64,000 nt of DNA from Oasisia sp. SBJ-2009 (Eukaryota; Annelida; Polychaeta; Sabellida; Siboglinidae): positions 40,486,200 to 40,550,199 of the forward strand of contig OZ024865.1 in assembly GCA_964017155.1 (NCBI GenBank), in the 5' to 3' direction. Each line of letters begins with the position of its first letter. Position 1 is the stretch's first letter. The position numbers were made by a program, and so were the translations under genes. Of this stretch, positions 12,413-23,239 are shown one piece after another. The notes beneath the pieces are model-generated. The model was not told where the DNA came from, did no database searches, and worked only from the letters and a program-made list of their open reading frames with translations.

Positions 12413-13020
12413 TTGGCAGTTGAGGACGGTCTTATCATGAAGGGCGACCGTCTGGTAATTCCCCTAAGTCTAAAGGCGGAAGTGTTGAGCAAACTGCACG
12501 AGGCTCACAAGGGCATAGAGAAGACCCGGCTGCGAGCGAGGTCCTGTGTCTACTGGAAGTCGATCAACAAGGACATCGACGACACCGTGAGGAAGTGTGA
12601 CGCGTGTCAACGGTTACAGAAACGTCAGGCGCACGAGCCGCTGATGCAGCATGAGTTACCGACACGTCCGTGGCAGATCGTCGGCATAGACCTGTTTGCC
12701 ATAAGAGAGGACACGTATCTACTCATCTGTGACTACTACTCGAAATTCCCTTTTGTCTACCGCATCGAGGGGAAGGTGACGTACGCTATCATATCGAAGA
12801 TGAGTGAGGTATTTGCGGAGAATGGATCGCCTAGCAAGGTTGTGAGCGACAACGGTGGACACTATAGTATAGCAGTCAGGCTTTTCGAAACTTCGCCACC
12901 GAGTGGTGCTTTGACCAAGTAACGTCTAGTCCACACTTCCCACAGTAGAATGGATTCATCGAAAGTCAAGCTCAGACGGTGCACAAGATTGACTACATAC
13001 AGACTGCAACAGTTAAAGTA
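12413..13020 (+). pseudogene. Gypsy integrase relic, truncated
   Basis: The H2C2 zinc-binding part (KLHEAHKGIEKTRLRARSCV, KCDACQRLQ) is followed by core residues VGIDLF and VSDNGGHYS. A frameshift and an in-frame stop follow near 12920-12955 (remnant SSPHFPQ-stop-NGFIES). The core glutamate region is degraded and the C-terminal domain is absent. Confidence 0.92.
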
Positions 13021-14230
13021 AGACTGATATGTCTCCAGGCTGTGGCTTGTCACGTGTGCTACTACATTGTCATGTGACTACACAGGAATGGGGGTTGTTT
13101 GATATTTATTGAACTTTATTGAACAACCAGCTCTGAAAGAAGGACTAGATTTGGTATCTAGTGGAGTCGGTCTGGTTTAGACTGGTGAACTAAACATCGG
13201 GATAACAGATATAGTTTACTGTCAAATAAAATTGAAAAGTAAAAGCACTGCTTGTGGAAAGTTTTATTGTACTTCAACCGATATGATACATATATCTCTC
13301 GATACATATATCTCAATAACATAATCGATAGCAATGGTACTGGTACATAGTATTATGATAAGGTCCGTTGCTGTTCTGAAGGTTGTGTACAAACTGGAAT
13401 TAGTGTACACAAGTAGACCTCTCACACAGCCGTGGAGAAACTGTACTGTACACAAGATATTGTACATAGATACACGTATGTTTTACACAAATATATATAG
13501 GACAGCAAGTGTTATTTAGTCATGCATATTACATACTGGCATGTGTACCTAAACACCAGGAAAAACTTGTGATGAAGAATTATTAAAATAATAAAACATT
13601 TCAAAAAACCAAAATGACCTTGATATGACCCGTACCGTCGTTGTGTCAAGTTGGTTTATCCCGCCAAAGTTACATAATTCTTGTTCAAACGTGAAACATA
13701 ATGTGCTGTGTGACTGCGTTGATACACATAAACAAAACACGTTAATATTTTTGAACCGACAAATCATATTCGTCGCCTTCTACCACAAACTGGAATCAAA
13801 AGTTAGCAAGCAAACTAATAGTAGATTTTTGTAACGCCACAATACATACACAAGGAATTGTAGATACACCATGAAGCCCCTACCACTGTGAAGCCCACTA
13901 CCACGCCCGAATCAGTCTCCAAATGCTGTGCTAGCATAAAAGCAAACAAAGTCTATAATAGTTATATAAAATAGAAGTGTTTTCATTTCCCCCACTGTAC
14001 CCTACACCCACCCTTTTCATACAGGCACTTTGCCCATGTTCACATAACCCACTCTCCCCAATGGTCATTTCAGACTAAGTCAGTTTCAGTGGACCATTTC
14101 ACTTGATATTATTAAGAGCTCTTAAACCCCATATTTCTCTTTAAAATACATTTTTATCTTTAACGGTGATCTTGAATACATGAAAAGTGGCCATGGTAAT
14201 ATGGCAATGAGTATTTTAAGAAGAAAAAAT
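13021..14230. other. Downstream flank of CASP, no gene recognised
   Basis: AT-rich sequence between the gypsy relic and the end of the CUX/CASP gene. Nothing else is recognisable. Confidence 0.55.
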
Positions 14231-14236
14231 ATTTAT
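14231..14236 (-). terminator. Candidate poly(A) signal AATAAA for CASP mRNA
   Basis: Minus-strand AATAAA about 95 nt after the CASP stop, in an AT-rich region. It is the nearest canonical signal, but AT-richness makes chance occurrence likely. Confidence 0.35.
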
Positions 14237-14329
14237 TTTTACAACATATTTTGTTTAAGGATGACTTTTCTTTAAGAGCTCTTTATCTCAGTGAAATGGT
14301 CCCCTGGTCCATGGTCTGCTGCTGCTGTG

Positions 14330-14381
14330 TCATCCGTGGAAGTCATTCTCCCCGTGGATCTTGGCCATGTGTTCCGCAAAT
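14330..14381 (-). CDS. CUX1: Final CASP exon with stop codon
   Basis: 52 nt from acceptor TTTTGGCAG/A to TGA. With the preceding AA it encodes KFAEHMAKIHGENDFHG-stop, aligning with vertebrate KFADHLHKFHENDN. The tail is slightly shorter than in vertebrates. A 95-codon open frame on the other strand here is spurious. Confidence 0.95.
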
Positions 14382-14412
14382 CTGCCAAAAGAGAAGTACA
14401 TTGTGGTTAACA

Positions 14413-14482
14413 TTAATATATATGTATATATATATATATATATAAACATTAATATTTATTTATAAATATAAACATCAATATA

Positions 14483-14551
<69 letters not shown>

Positions 14552-14566
14552 ACTAACATATAAACA

Positions 14567-14637
<71 letters not shown>
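14413..14637. repeat. (TA)n microsatellite cluster
   Basis: Four TA tracts separated by taaacactaatat-like spacers just upstream (in gene direction) of the final CASP exon. Confidence 0.96.
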
Positions 14638-14641
<4 letters not shown>

Positions 14642-14794
14642 GTTAAATTCATTGTGTAGTTTCTACAAAATAGGCTAATTTTGACCACATTCGGCAACAT
14701 TTATCAGGAGTTGTTTGCTCTTCGCTCGCCAGGTGGTGTGACGAGCAGACTCACACATGTCACAGGGGACAGACCGTGTCACATGTAGGACACC

Positions 14795-15312
14795 AGGGCC
14801 CAGTTTCATGAGGCCGTGTAACGTTACGTGCAATTACGCGGTCTACTGGGTCGCAGCTAACAGCTTACGGCCGGTTTCATGAGACCAATTTAGCATTCAC
14901 GCCACTAAATCGACTTAGAATTGACTTAGTTAGGTCGCGGTGAGGAATCCCTGTATCTGTGCTGTGTCTGAACAATGTTTTTCTTTCTAGCTGCTGCCTT
15001 TGTCATTCGCATAGCAAATGACAAGCTATGATGAATGTAAAGGATATCCAGTGTAAACATTAAAATGATAATGTTGAGAGTGGGCGACACACTGGGCGTG
15101 TCGGGAGCATACCGTACATATTTCAACTTCAGGAGCATACCGTAAATTTTTCAACTAGCGTCGAATTTCGCCTACTAAATACATGATGCAGCTAAGTGCA
15201 ACTATGGAGCAGACTCGTTAAACGCAACTAGCGCAACTTTACGACGTTTTAGGCTTTCGACAGGTTATCGTCCACTACGAAGTCTTAAGTACGCTCCATG
15301 AAAGCGGGTCCT
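14795..15312. mobile_element. Candidate MITE with imperfect AGGGCCCAGTTTCATGA ends
   Basis: The left end agggcccagtttcatgag and the right end (tccatgaaagcgggtcct, reverse complement AGGACCCGCTTTCATGGA) are imperfect inverted repeats. The interior repeats ggtttcatgagac and gcaactagcgcaact-type motifs. No coding region. Confidence 0.6.
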
Positions 15313-16033
15313 GCGTGTCAAGTGACAAAAGAGCACACCATTCCTGAAGACAAAAGTTTATTTGATAGTAGCAAAGTTTCATATAATAATTATTATATAA
15401 AACTTTGCTGATGGTGCTACATTGTGAATATGCTTCCTCCAGTTCACTTAAGTTAAAACATCTAGTATTATTACTGTATACCAGATAGGTGGATTACCAA
15501 TATGGAATTCAGTAATCTGTCTAGAAATTTGATTATCCATCAGATTCATGTAAAATGAAAAACTACTAATTCAGCGACGTTTATTTATACCGGTGTAACA
15601 ACAATTTGTCATAGTTAACGGAATAAAAAAAAAAAAAACTCGTCAAATCTTTGCGAAAGGGATCAATATTATAAATCATTAGTTGTCTGATCAATATAAT
15701 ACAAACAAACCTTTAGAAAAGATTGTAAGTAGAATGATGAATTAATTAATAAAATATACAGTTCACATATGTTATACATATATGTATCTAGCCTACAGTT
15801 AAATCAAAATGACAATGATATTAGAGTATATCAAAATTAAAAAACAAAATAAATTCTCATTTTAATGTAAATAATCATCCAGGCATACCTGTTATGATAT
15901 ATAATTATATGCACATGGTTGTATATATTTGCATAAGAAATGAAAAGGTTTTAAAGGTCTACACTCTGCATTTTGCATACATTCCTAAACAGGTTCCCGT
16001 AATTGTGCATCTCTATAAGAAAATGTTACTTAC
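15313..16033. other. AT-rich CASP intron, no feature recognised
   Basis: A short self-complementary stretch (atagtagcaaagtttcatat / atataaaactttgct) lies near 15366-15410. Nothing else could be assigned. Confidence 0.55.
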
Positions 16034-16098
16034 TTGAGATGACACTGTTCGGCAAGATCACGCTTGCAGGAGCTGGTGTAGGCAAGTTTGTAGAGAAC
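16034..16098 (-). CDS. CUX1: CASP-specific exon 7: end of membrane anchor
   Basis: 65 nt with acceptor GTTCCAG/GTTC and donor CTCAA/GTAAGT. VLYKLAYTSSCKRDLAEQCH continues the anchor and enters the short lumenal tail, parallel to vertebrate VLYKLAWSESMERDCATFC. A cysteine pair is conserved in spacing. Confidence 0.95.
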
Positions 16099-16569
16099 CT
16101 GGAACACACAGTCATGTGACAGTCATGTGACTATTGCTATCATGAGATCACTAGCATGATGATATTCGTGCATCGGCATATTCCATAAAAAGGAAAATGC
16201 GAGAAAGTTAACGTATAATTACCATCATCTATTAAAAATGTTACATGTTCAGCTCAAGCAGAAATCACTGATTCCAGAGGTAACTGGAATTTGGGTTAAG
16301 TTATCTTCATTGTCTCAAATGTGTTCTGTGTTTTGACATAGAAGCTGCTTAGCTTTAGATATGATTCATAACTGCATATAACAACATAGGATATAATATA
16401 AAATAAATATAACATGTTATAACATACTAATGTTCGACACAAAATGAAAGTTCATCAAAATATTTCAATAAATAAGGTATATGCAAAAAAATCGGTCTAC
16501 ATAAAACTGTGTATGCATAGATGCCGATTTATGTAGAGCGGAGCAACGCATGAACAATATATTTACTAT

Positions 16570-16654
16570 AAATCCACGTTAGTCTCTGGAGGTTCTGATA
16601 TACGCAACTAGGGTCTAGTTGCGTATTAGCACCTCTAGCGACTAACGTGGATTT
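16570..16654. repeat. Long near-perfect hairpin
   Basis: The arm aaatccacgttagtc...tatacgcaactag is followed after GGT by ctagttgcgta...gactaacgtggattt. The stem is about 39 bp with two or three short mismatched patches and a 3-base loop. Flanking sequence repeats ggtctacataa motifs (about 16495, 17035, 17055). No known gene family is recognised. Confidence 0.88.
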
Positions 16655-17104
16655 GTGGAAGCCCATATTCGAGGGATCTATCGGTTCGCAACAAAGACAA
16701 AATGCAAGTTTTACTAATTTACACATAATAATATAGCATTTGGCATCAGTATGAAGCATATCATACACTGAACACGAAACTGTAACCCTTCGTTTGGTAT
16801 ATACCATTTATAAGAACTTGGACCCGGTATACATAACCCGGCACACAATATGCTCAAAAATATGCACGGCGCAGGAAAACACATGCTCAAAATCACTTAA
16901 GATGTTGTTCATTTAAAAATTAATTATGCACAGTACTTCACTGACATATTAGCTGTGTGCACAAGCAATGGTACTGATCAATTCAATTGTGTTAGTTGTG
17001 AACTAACATGTCGAATCTTTATGTAGACCAGTTTTGGTCTACAAAAAACAGCGGTCTACATAAGCCGGTCCTATATGCATAATCGGTCGACATAAGCTGC
17101 CGTT

Positions 17105-17109
17105 TAGGA

Positions 17110-17152
<43 letters not shown>
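17105..17152. repeat. (TA)n microsatellite
   Basis: Pure alternating TA of about 45 bp in a CASP intron. Confidence 0.95.
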
Positions 17153-17154
<2 letters not shown>

Positions 17155-17263
17155 CTCACAGGTACGAATGTATCTGGGCCAAATTCCTACACCTCCCTTA
17201 TGGGGAGACATTATCATCACTTAGTTACATCTAATGATGGGCTCAGCCTCCGCAGCGACTCAC

Positions 17264-17344
17264 CAGGAAGACGAGGAGGTGAAGGATGATAGTGTAGAAG
17301 AATGCGATGGTGCGAGCCATCTTGTTGCCCATGATGAACCGACC
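17264..17344 (-). CDS. CUX1: CASP-specific exon 6: transmembrane segment
   Basis: 81 nt with acceptor CTTTACAG/GGTC and donor TTCCTG/GTGAGT. GNKMARTIAFFYTIILHLLV followed by FL is the C-terminal membrane anchor, continued as VLYKLAY in the next exon. It retains the Tyr and His inside the membrane span seen in vertebrate CASP. Confidence 0.97.
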
Positions 17345-17383
17345 CTGTAAAGATACAAAAATAATCATTCGAACATTTCTATG

Positions 17384-17730
17384 TACCCAGCAAACAACAA
17401 CCCTTGATTTCACATGTTCTTTAAGTGAATTTATGAGTTCAACTGGCTCGATTCACATGAATTCACAGGATTCTGTGAAAAAATGTGGTGTGTCGACACA
17501 TGTTTCCCGTGAAATCCGAGTTTTTCACGTGATGACACGTGCCAGTGAAACCATACCAGTTCTGACCCAGTAAGACTCGGTGTCAAACTCGTTCAAAACT
17601 CGTGACAACAGACAGAACACGTGTATTCACGTGAATACACATGAAAACACGTACTAGTGGAGCGGTACCAATTATGAACCAGTATGACATATGCCAACTG
17701 GTTCAGAAATGGTTCCTTGTTTGCTGGGTA
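17384..17730. mobile_element. MITE with TACCCAGCAAACAA terminal inverted repeats
   Basis: The left end TACCCAGCAAACAA and the right end TTGTTTGCTGGGTA are perfect 14-bp inverted repeats bounding 347 bp. The interior has several short palindromes (cacgtg, gtgaattcac-like) and no coding region. Sits in the intron between CASP exons 5 and 6. Confidence 0.88.
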
Positions 17731-18133
17731 GTATCTATATCCTTAAAATATTCTAGGTCAAGGTGCATCGAACAAAATCACCTGGTATAATTATAAACGG
17801 GACAGGTAAAAGTTGTCATGGAACTGCCAAAAATGTGTGGTGTTAAAGCATCATTAAACAAATGTTTTCCATTTTTATTCGCAAAAGTTAGCTATAGTTT
17901 CAGAAGATTTAATTGTAATAGGAAGTTGATTCCAAATTGTTGGTGCAGCTACTGAGAAATAATGTTTGCTACTACATACACTACATATGTCGGTTGTTGA
18001 GTAGAAAAAGTACGGTATGTAACAGTAGCCAATTAAAATTTTATTTGATTTGATATACAACTAGAAGCCAATGTACAGCTGAACGAATATACACTGTACA
18101 TCGTTAAGTCGGTGGTCTGACAGCGCCCCCTAC

Positions 18134-18277
18134 CATGCTCAGTGTGATCTTGTCGTAAGGTTTCAGGTTCATGTATTTGCGGATGCGCTCTTTCTTACTG
18201 AAGGTAGAGAATGGGTCCAACTTCTCCTCGTACTGCGACTGATACTTGTTCTCCGTGTCATCCGATGCAACGGAACC
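18134..18277 (-). CDS. CUX1: CASP-specific exon 5: membrane-proximal segment
   Basis: 144 nt with acceptor GCCACCAG/GGTT and donor ATG/GTAGGG. The peptide includes QSQYEEKLDPFSTFSKKERI and RKYMNLKPYDKITLSM, matching vertebrate CASP YEERLDPFSSFSKRERQRKY. Confidence 0.97.
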
Positions 18278-18739
18278 CTGGTGGCAGAAATATGCGACAT
18301 AGTGCTGCCTTATCTGTACAGAGTTATAACTTTAAACACTGAAGCTTTCTATAAAACACTCAGCATCCGAAGCAATTCCCCACTGCAAGTTAAAAGAAAA
18401 GTGTTTTGTATTCCTATGTGAAATTAGAGAAAAGGTAACATAGGTGTTTAGAAAAAATAATATAAGAGTATTTACCAGTTTTGTGGTGTTCAGAATGGTC
18501 CATTTAAATAAAAATGTGTGCACAGTAGCAGTGCCCTAATATATGACTACATGTCTGCCAAATCATAAAAGAAGATCCTCAGTGGCTTTTGAGATATTGG
18601 AACTAACAGTACACAGCGTGCAGAGTGATGCCTATTAGTCCATTGGACCTTCAGGCCGAAGGACTAAAGGTCACTCGTCAAAACAGCATATTGCATTACA
18701 CATAACTGTTTATACTACTGCAAATATACTACAAGTTAC

Positions 18740-19262
18740 ATCATCACATCACAACACATTACAACACATCACATAACACATCACAACACATCACAACACA
18801 CATATCACATCACAACACATCACATCACACCACACATATCACATTACAATACATTACACATCACACATATCACATCATAACACATCAAAACACATCACAA
18901 CACAACACATCACTTCACAACACATCACTTCACAACACATCACACATATCACATCACACCCCACATATCGCAACACACCACTTCACAACACATCACACAT
19001 ATCACATCACATACACATCACACATATCACATCACAACACATCCCACACATTACAACATATCACATTACACATATCACAACTCAACACATCACTTCACAC
19101 ATTTCACAACACAACACATCACACACATCACACACATCACACACATCACATCACATCACATCACATCACATCACATCACATCACATCACATCACATCACA
19201 TCACATCACATCACATCACATCACATCACAACACAACACAACACAACACAACACAACACATC
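18740..19262. repeat. (CACATCA/CACAA)n simple-repeat array
   Basis: Plus-strand combinations of cacatca, caacaca and catatcaca, becoming a pure (CATCA)n then (ACACA)n run near 19150-19260. No coding content. Ends about 75 bp from the donor of the KLFEKIKF exon. Confidence 0.95.
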
Positions 19263-19338
19263 ACATCTTCAGATATCGAGCACTAACTGGAGCTTCCACA
19301 GCTCCCATAACCTCTCGACACCGGCCTTGACCTCTCAC

Positions 19339-19455
19339 CTTGGTGGGGTAACTCTGCAGGAACTTGATCTTTTCGAACAGTTTCACATTGTCCGATCTCA
19401 GCTTGTCCATTTCATTGGTCAGTAGCTGCACCTGCTGCTGCTGCGCCACGTGGTG
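19339..19455 (-). CDS. CUX1: CASP-specific exon 4: KLFEKIKFLQSYP
   Basis: 117 nt with acceptor TCGTTAG/CAC and donor CCAAG/GTGAGA. LRSDNVKLFEKIKFLQSYP is nearly identical to vertebrate CASP LRADNIKLFEKIKFLQSYP, the most diagnostic CASP motif. A short QQQQ run occurs at the N-terminus. Confidence 0.97.
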
Positions 19456-19599
19456 CTAACGAGAACCACAATACGCCACTGTCAGCAATCGCTTACAATG
19501 AACAATTTATAAATCTAATTTTTAATTTACGTCTAGATTACATAGACTGAGGGGAAATGATGTACATTAGATAGCTTCGTTCAGAGTTACTGCAGTAGG

Positions 19600-19888
19600 G
19601 GTTTTTATGTTCTTCTTCTCTCAGATACTGGACCCTTTGCAGGGTTTTAAAGTCCAACGAGAATTTGTGAGTCCACTACAGGTTACACATTTACCCCCTG
19701 TGTGGGATCTTTTACTTCCCCTGTCATAGACACCAGACAGAAGGGACCACCGGCTTTTAGTGTCTCTTCCGAAAGACACAGGCAAATGTGGGGTGAATGA
19801 AATTGCCTAAGTTTTGGTAGGTGGGATTGAACCAGCGTCCCCTCGATTGACAGTCCGGCGCTCTACCACGCGACACCGCTCCCCACAA
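19600..19888 (-). mobile_element. tRNA-derived SINE (second family)
   Basis: On the minus strand the head reads GGGGAGCGGTGTCGCGTGGT followed by AGAGCGC (A-box-like). The B box GGTTCAATCCC is at 19823-19833. A body of about 200 bp follows, ending in an A/G-rich AGAAGAAGAAC tail. It shares no obvious body with the SINE at 48684. Located in a CASP intron, same orientation as the gene. Confidence 0.8.
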
Positions 19889-20221
19889 AGTTGTTGTGTT
19901 TACATTCATACATGTTTATTACAGCGAATATAGACATAGTCATGCACCAGGGTGCCACTGTCGCTGACTATGTCCGTGCCAACTAGCTGTATATGCAATG
20001 TTTAGGGTGCTAATCGGTCAGTATTTTGGGATTCCTAAAAGTGGCGTATCCATCTTCTAATTGGGGCAGGTATCAGTGTGTTCTCATGACTGACACAGTC
20101 CACAACTGACGAACTCAATTACTAGTTTGACTCAGCTAACTTCCGTACTCTGCGGAAGGGATTTGCTACGGCTAGCTTTGCATGGCAAACAGCCCTGGCT
20201 TGTAAGGATGAATATGGACAA

Positions 20222-20590
20222 AGGACTTGCTGCATGGCGGATCGATGCGCTGCACAAGAAATATACTAAATGTATATTAATAAAATAAATAGAAATGTAA
20301 ATTATATAAATTAATATAAATCATATTAATTTCTGGTTTTAAGATGTACTAGTATACCTTTGTATATACATTATATAAATTAATTTAACCTAAATTAAAC
20401 ACTGCTTTTAAAATGTATAGTACTAAAACTTGGTATGTAAATTATATATAAATTAATATAAAATTAAAACCTTTACAAAAACTGTATACGTACAGATTTT
20501 GTAAAGATTTATATATATATATAAATCTATAAATTATTCTAAAACATAAACACTGATTAAAACTTAGTAAATATATTTTCATGATAAATT
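20222..20590. repeat. Interspersed repeat copy, shared with 34897-35235
   Basis: Shares gcatggcggatcgatgcgct and the following AT-rich sequence with 34897-35235. The tail on the minus strand is SINE-like. Not coding. Confidence 0.72.
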
Positions 20591-20629
20591 ATGTAGTGTG
20601 AAAACTCGACAACAGGTGCCTGGGCTTAC

Positions 20630-20736
20630 AGCTTCCATCTCCTGTGCCCTCATGCGGAACCGTTCCCGTTGACTGATCACAATAGGTAGGAGTGAGTCAG
20701 CTGCCGACTTGGACGAACCCTGCATCTGGGTGGAAG
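20630..20736 (-). CDS. CUX1: CASP-specific exon 3: SQRERFRMRAQEMEA
   Basis: 107 nt with acceptor TCCCCAG/CT and donor GAAGCT/GTAAGC. Contains ADSLLPIVISQRERFRMRAQ and EMEA, matching vertebrate CASP VDSLLSIISSQRERFRARNQELEA. Confidence 0.95.
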
Positions 20737-21039
20737 CTGGGGAGAGAGGGTCACATGACAGTGATCACATGACATGATCACATGACTGATAATGTGGATT
20801 TATAAACTTGACATAGACAATCCTAGGATGTATATATATATGCATAATATAACAACTGAAATGTGTTAACTAGCCTTGTAAATATACCACAGCCTGTACA
20901 GTAATATACTAAAAATTATTCTACTTAAGTATTTTGATACATAGTATTATTGTTAGGTTGTAACATGAAATGGTGTCACCATTCACTGAATAATCATACC
21001 AGTAGTAGTAGTGGTAAAAAGTAAAAGCTTTATTTTGAG

Positions 21040-21042
21040 ATG

Positions 21043-21093
<51 letters not shown>

Positions 21094-21263
21094 ATATATA
21101 TATATAATATATATATATATACACATACATACATACATACATACATACAATCAAGCTTTAGATAAAATATATAGTTCACAACAATACAAATAAAATATTA
21201 ATAGTAATAAATAAATAAGAAATGTATAATTATACTAATTATTTAAAAACATTCAATTATGCA

Positions 21264-21323
<60 letters not shown>

Positions 21324-21325
21324 CG
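21040..21325. repeat. (TA)n microsatellites
   Basis: Two TA-rich tracts (about 21043-21120, followed by a short CATA run, and about 21268-21320) in an AT-rich intron. Confidence 0.95.
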
Positions 21326-21656
21326 TTCTTTAAAATAATTATAATACATTACATTAATAAAACATTATTAAAAATAACATTAGTAAATTAATAAAATAAA
21401 GAAAATAAATTGATAACAAATATGACAATAACATTATAGTACAATGTGTATAAAATAAAATTAATAAAAAAATACCATTTCGGTTGTTAACAACATTCAG
21501 TGTGACACTGTTTCATGCTCTATTGAAAATAAAATAAAAAAGTATAATCATATCATGTGATGTCACCTTTTGTAGTTGTACATGTATATGAAACATGTAA
21601 ACAACTTTAATGAAGTAACAATGTCGAGATGGAAGAAAAATATGTCCATAACTCAC

Positions 21657-21726
21657 CAGTCTCCGGAGTTACGTCTTTCAATGCCTCTGCCACAAACTCG
21701 GCATTATGGGAAGACACAGCCTCACC
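21657..21726 (-). CDS. CUX1: CASP-specific exon 2
   Basis: 70 nt with acceptor GTTTCAG/GGTG and donor GACTG/GTGAGT, ending in phase 1. It encodes GEAVSSHNAEFVAEALKDVT, corresponding to the variable region of CASP between the DAE and SLLSIISSQRERF segments. Primary homology is weak. It is supported by splice sites and by frame closure with both neighbours. Confidence 0.82.
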
Positions 21727-21849
21727 CTGAAACCAACCAATGAGGTCCAACGTTAAATTTTTGGTGATTTTGTTATTCTGAATTGTTATTCATGGTTTAC
21801 CGGGTTGAAGACACATAAACATGACTGTGGAATATTGATGACAGGGTTG

Positions 21850-22870
21850 ACATTTACCTGATTGTCCCCACAAAATATTGATGACACAGTTTTGACATTT
21901 ACCTTATAGTCACCATGGAACATTGATGACATAATGCTGACATGTCAGCATCATCATTGAGCACTAACAACACATATTTGCCACTAACCTCAGCATCACT
22001 ATAAAACATTACCAATACAGAATTGGCACTTACCTCAGCGTCACCATGGAACATTGATGACACCATAGAACACTGATGCATGTTGACAGTGACTTAACGC
22101 ATACCTCAATGTCACCATAGAATATTGACAATGCATTGTAGAGACTTACCACAGTGTCACCATGGAACATTGACAATGCAGCATTGACATTTACCTCAGT
22201 GTCACCACGGAGCACTGATGACACAATAGAACACTGATAAATGTTGGCAGTGATTTGGCACTTCACAACATATTGACAATCCAGCATTGACATTTTGCTC
22301 AGTGTCATCATGGAACATTGTCAACACATCAGTGACACTTACCTCAGTGTCACCATGGAACATTGACAATGCAGCAATGACACTTTCATCAGCGTCATCA
22401 TAAAACAGTAATGACACCTTAGATCATTGACGAGTGCTGACAGTGACTTGACACGTCAATGTCACCATTGAACATTGACAACACAGCATTGACACTTACC
22501 TCAGCGTCACCATAGGACACTGATGACACCATAAAACACTGATGACACCATAGAAAATGTTTGGGTACTGACACTGTGACAGTGACTTGAACACTTATGT
22601 CACCATAGAACACTGACAATGCAGCATTGATTGACACTTACCTCAGCGTCACGACAAAACTTTGACAATACAGCGTTGACACTTACTTCAGCGTCACCAT
22701 AGAACAGTGATGACACCATAGAACATTTCTGAGTATTGACCGTGACTTTACCACCTATGTCACCATAGAACACTGACAATGCGTTGACAACAAAACTTTG
22801 ACAATGCAGCGTTGACACTTACCTCAGCGTCACCACGGAACATTGATGACACGGCGTTGACACTGCGCAG
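21850..22870 (-). repeat. Minisatellite carrying repeated splice donors copied from a CASP exon end
   Basis: About a dozen irregular copies of the exon end at 22823 (minus strand: TCAATGTTCCATGGTGACGC, then TGAG/GTAAGTG). Copies of the donor motif cttacctcag or near variants occur around 22682, 22639, 22497, 22341, 22190, 22150, 22030 and 21985. Most keep GT in a donor-like context. Unit lengths are irregular, about 45 to 160 bp, because units are nested (caatgcagcattgaca spacers). Confidence 0.88.
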
Positions 22871-22959
22871 GTCCTCCTCGAGCTGTGTAATGAGCTGTTT
22901 CTGCTCCTGCATCGTGCTGAAGGCCTGCTTGTACTGACCCTCCAACACCTGGTAGTGAC
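22823..22959 (-). CDS. CUX1: First CASP-specific exon
   Basis: 137 nt with acceptor CTGGACAG/GT and donor GCTGAG/GTAAGT. With the shared terminal G it encodes G-HYQVLEGQYKQAF, then EQKQLITQLEEDLRSVNAVS and ends GDAE. It aligns with vertebrate CASP (TEQRELIARLEQDLS to PDAE). The intron before it, when spliced from 41562, is about 18.6 kb and skips every CUX-specific exon. Its 3' edge is amplified into the next intron. Confidence 0.93.
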
Positions 22960-22969
22960 CTGTCCAGCA

Positions 22970-23185
22970 TACACACGTCACATGACCCTCCTGACACATC
23001 ACATGACTCGTAACACATCACATGACCCTCCTTACACATCATATGACTCTCATAACACGTCACATGACCCTCCTGACACATCACATGACTCTCCTAACAT
23101 ATCACATGCCTCTCCTAACACATCATATGACTCTCCTAACACACCACATGACTCTCCTAACACATCACATGACTCTCCTAGAACT
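22970..23185. repeat. 21-bp tandem repeat next to a CASP splice acceptor
   Basis: About ten copies of cacatgactctcctaacacat and close variants start roughly 15 bp upstream of the acceptor of the exon at 22823-22959. In the exon frame the units read C(Q/K)EGHV-like, vaguely resembling the exon start (CWTGHYQ), but base identity is too low to call it exon-derived. Confidence 0.85.
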
Positions 23186-23239
23186 GTCATGCTCAGTTGC
23201 AGATGGTACTGTTACAGCCGATGATTGGTCAGTGGGTTA

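Larger units (their letters stand above)
9628..13020 (+). mobile_element. Degraded Ty3/gypsy LTR retrotransposon internal region
   Basis: Gag, zinc-knuckle, protease, reverse transcriptase, RNase H and integrase segments follow in the gypsy order on the plus strand, opposite to CUX/CASP. The reading frame is broken by several frameshifts and stops. Integrase is cut short before its C-terminal domain, and no matching long terminal repeats are visible at either side. It is a non-functional relic. The local base composition is more GC-rich than its flanks. Confidence 0.92.
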
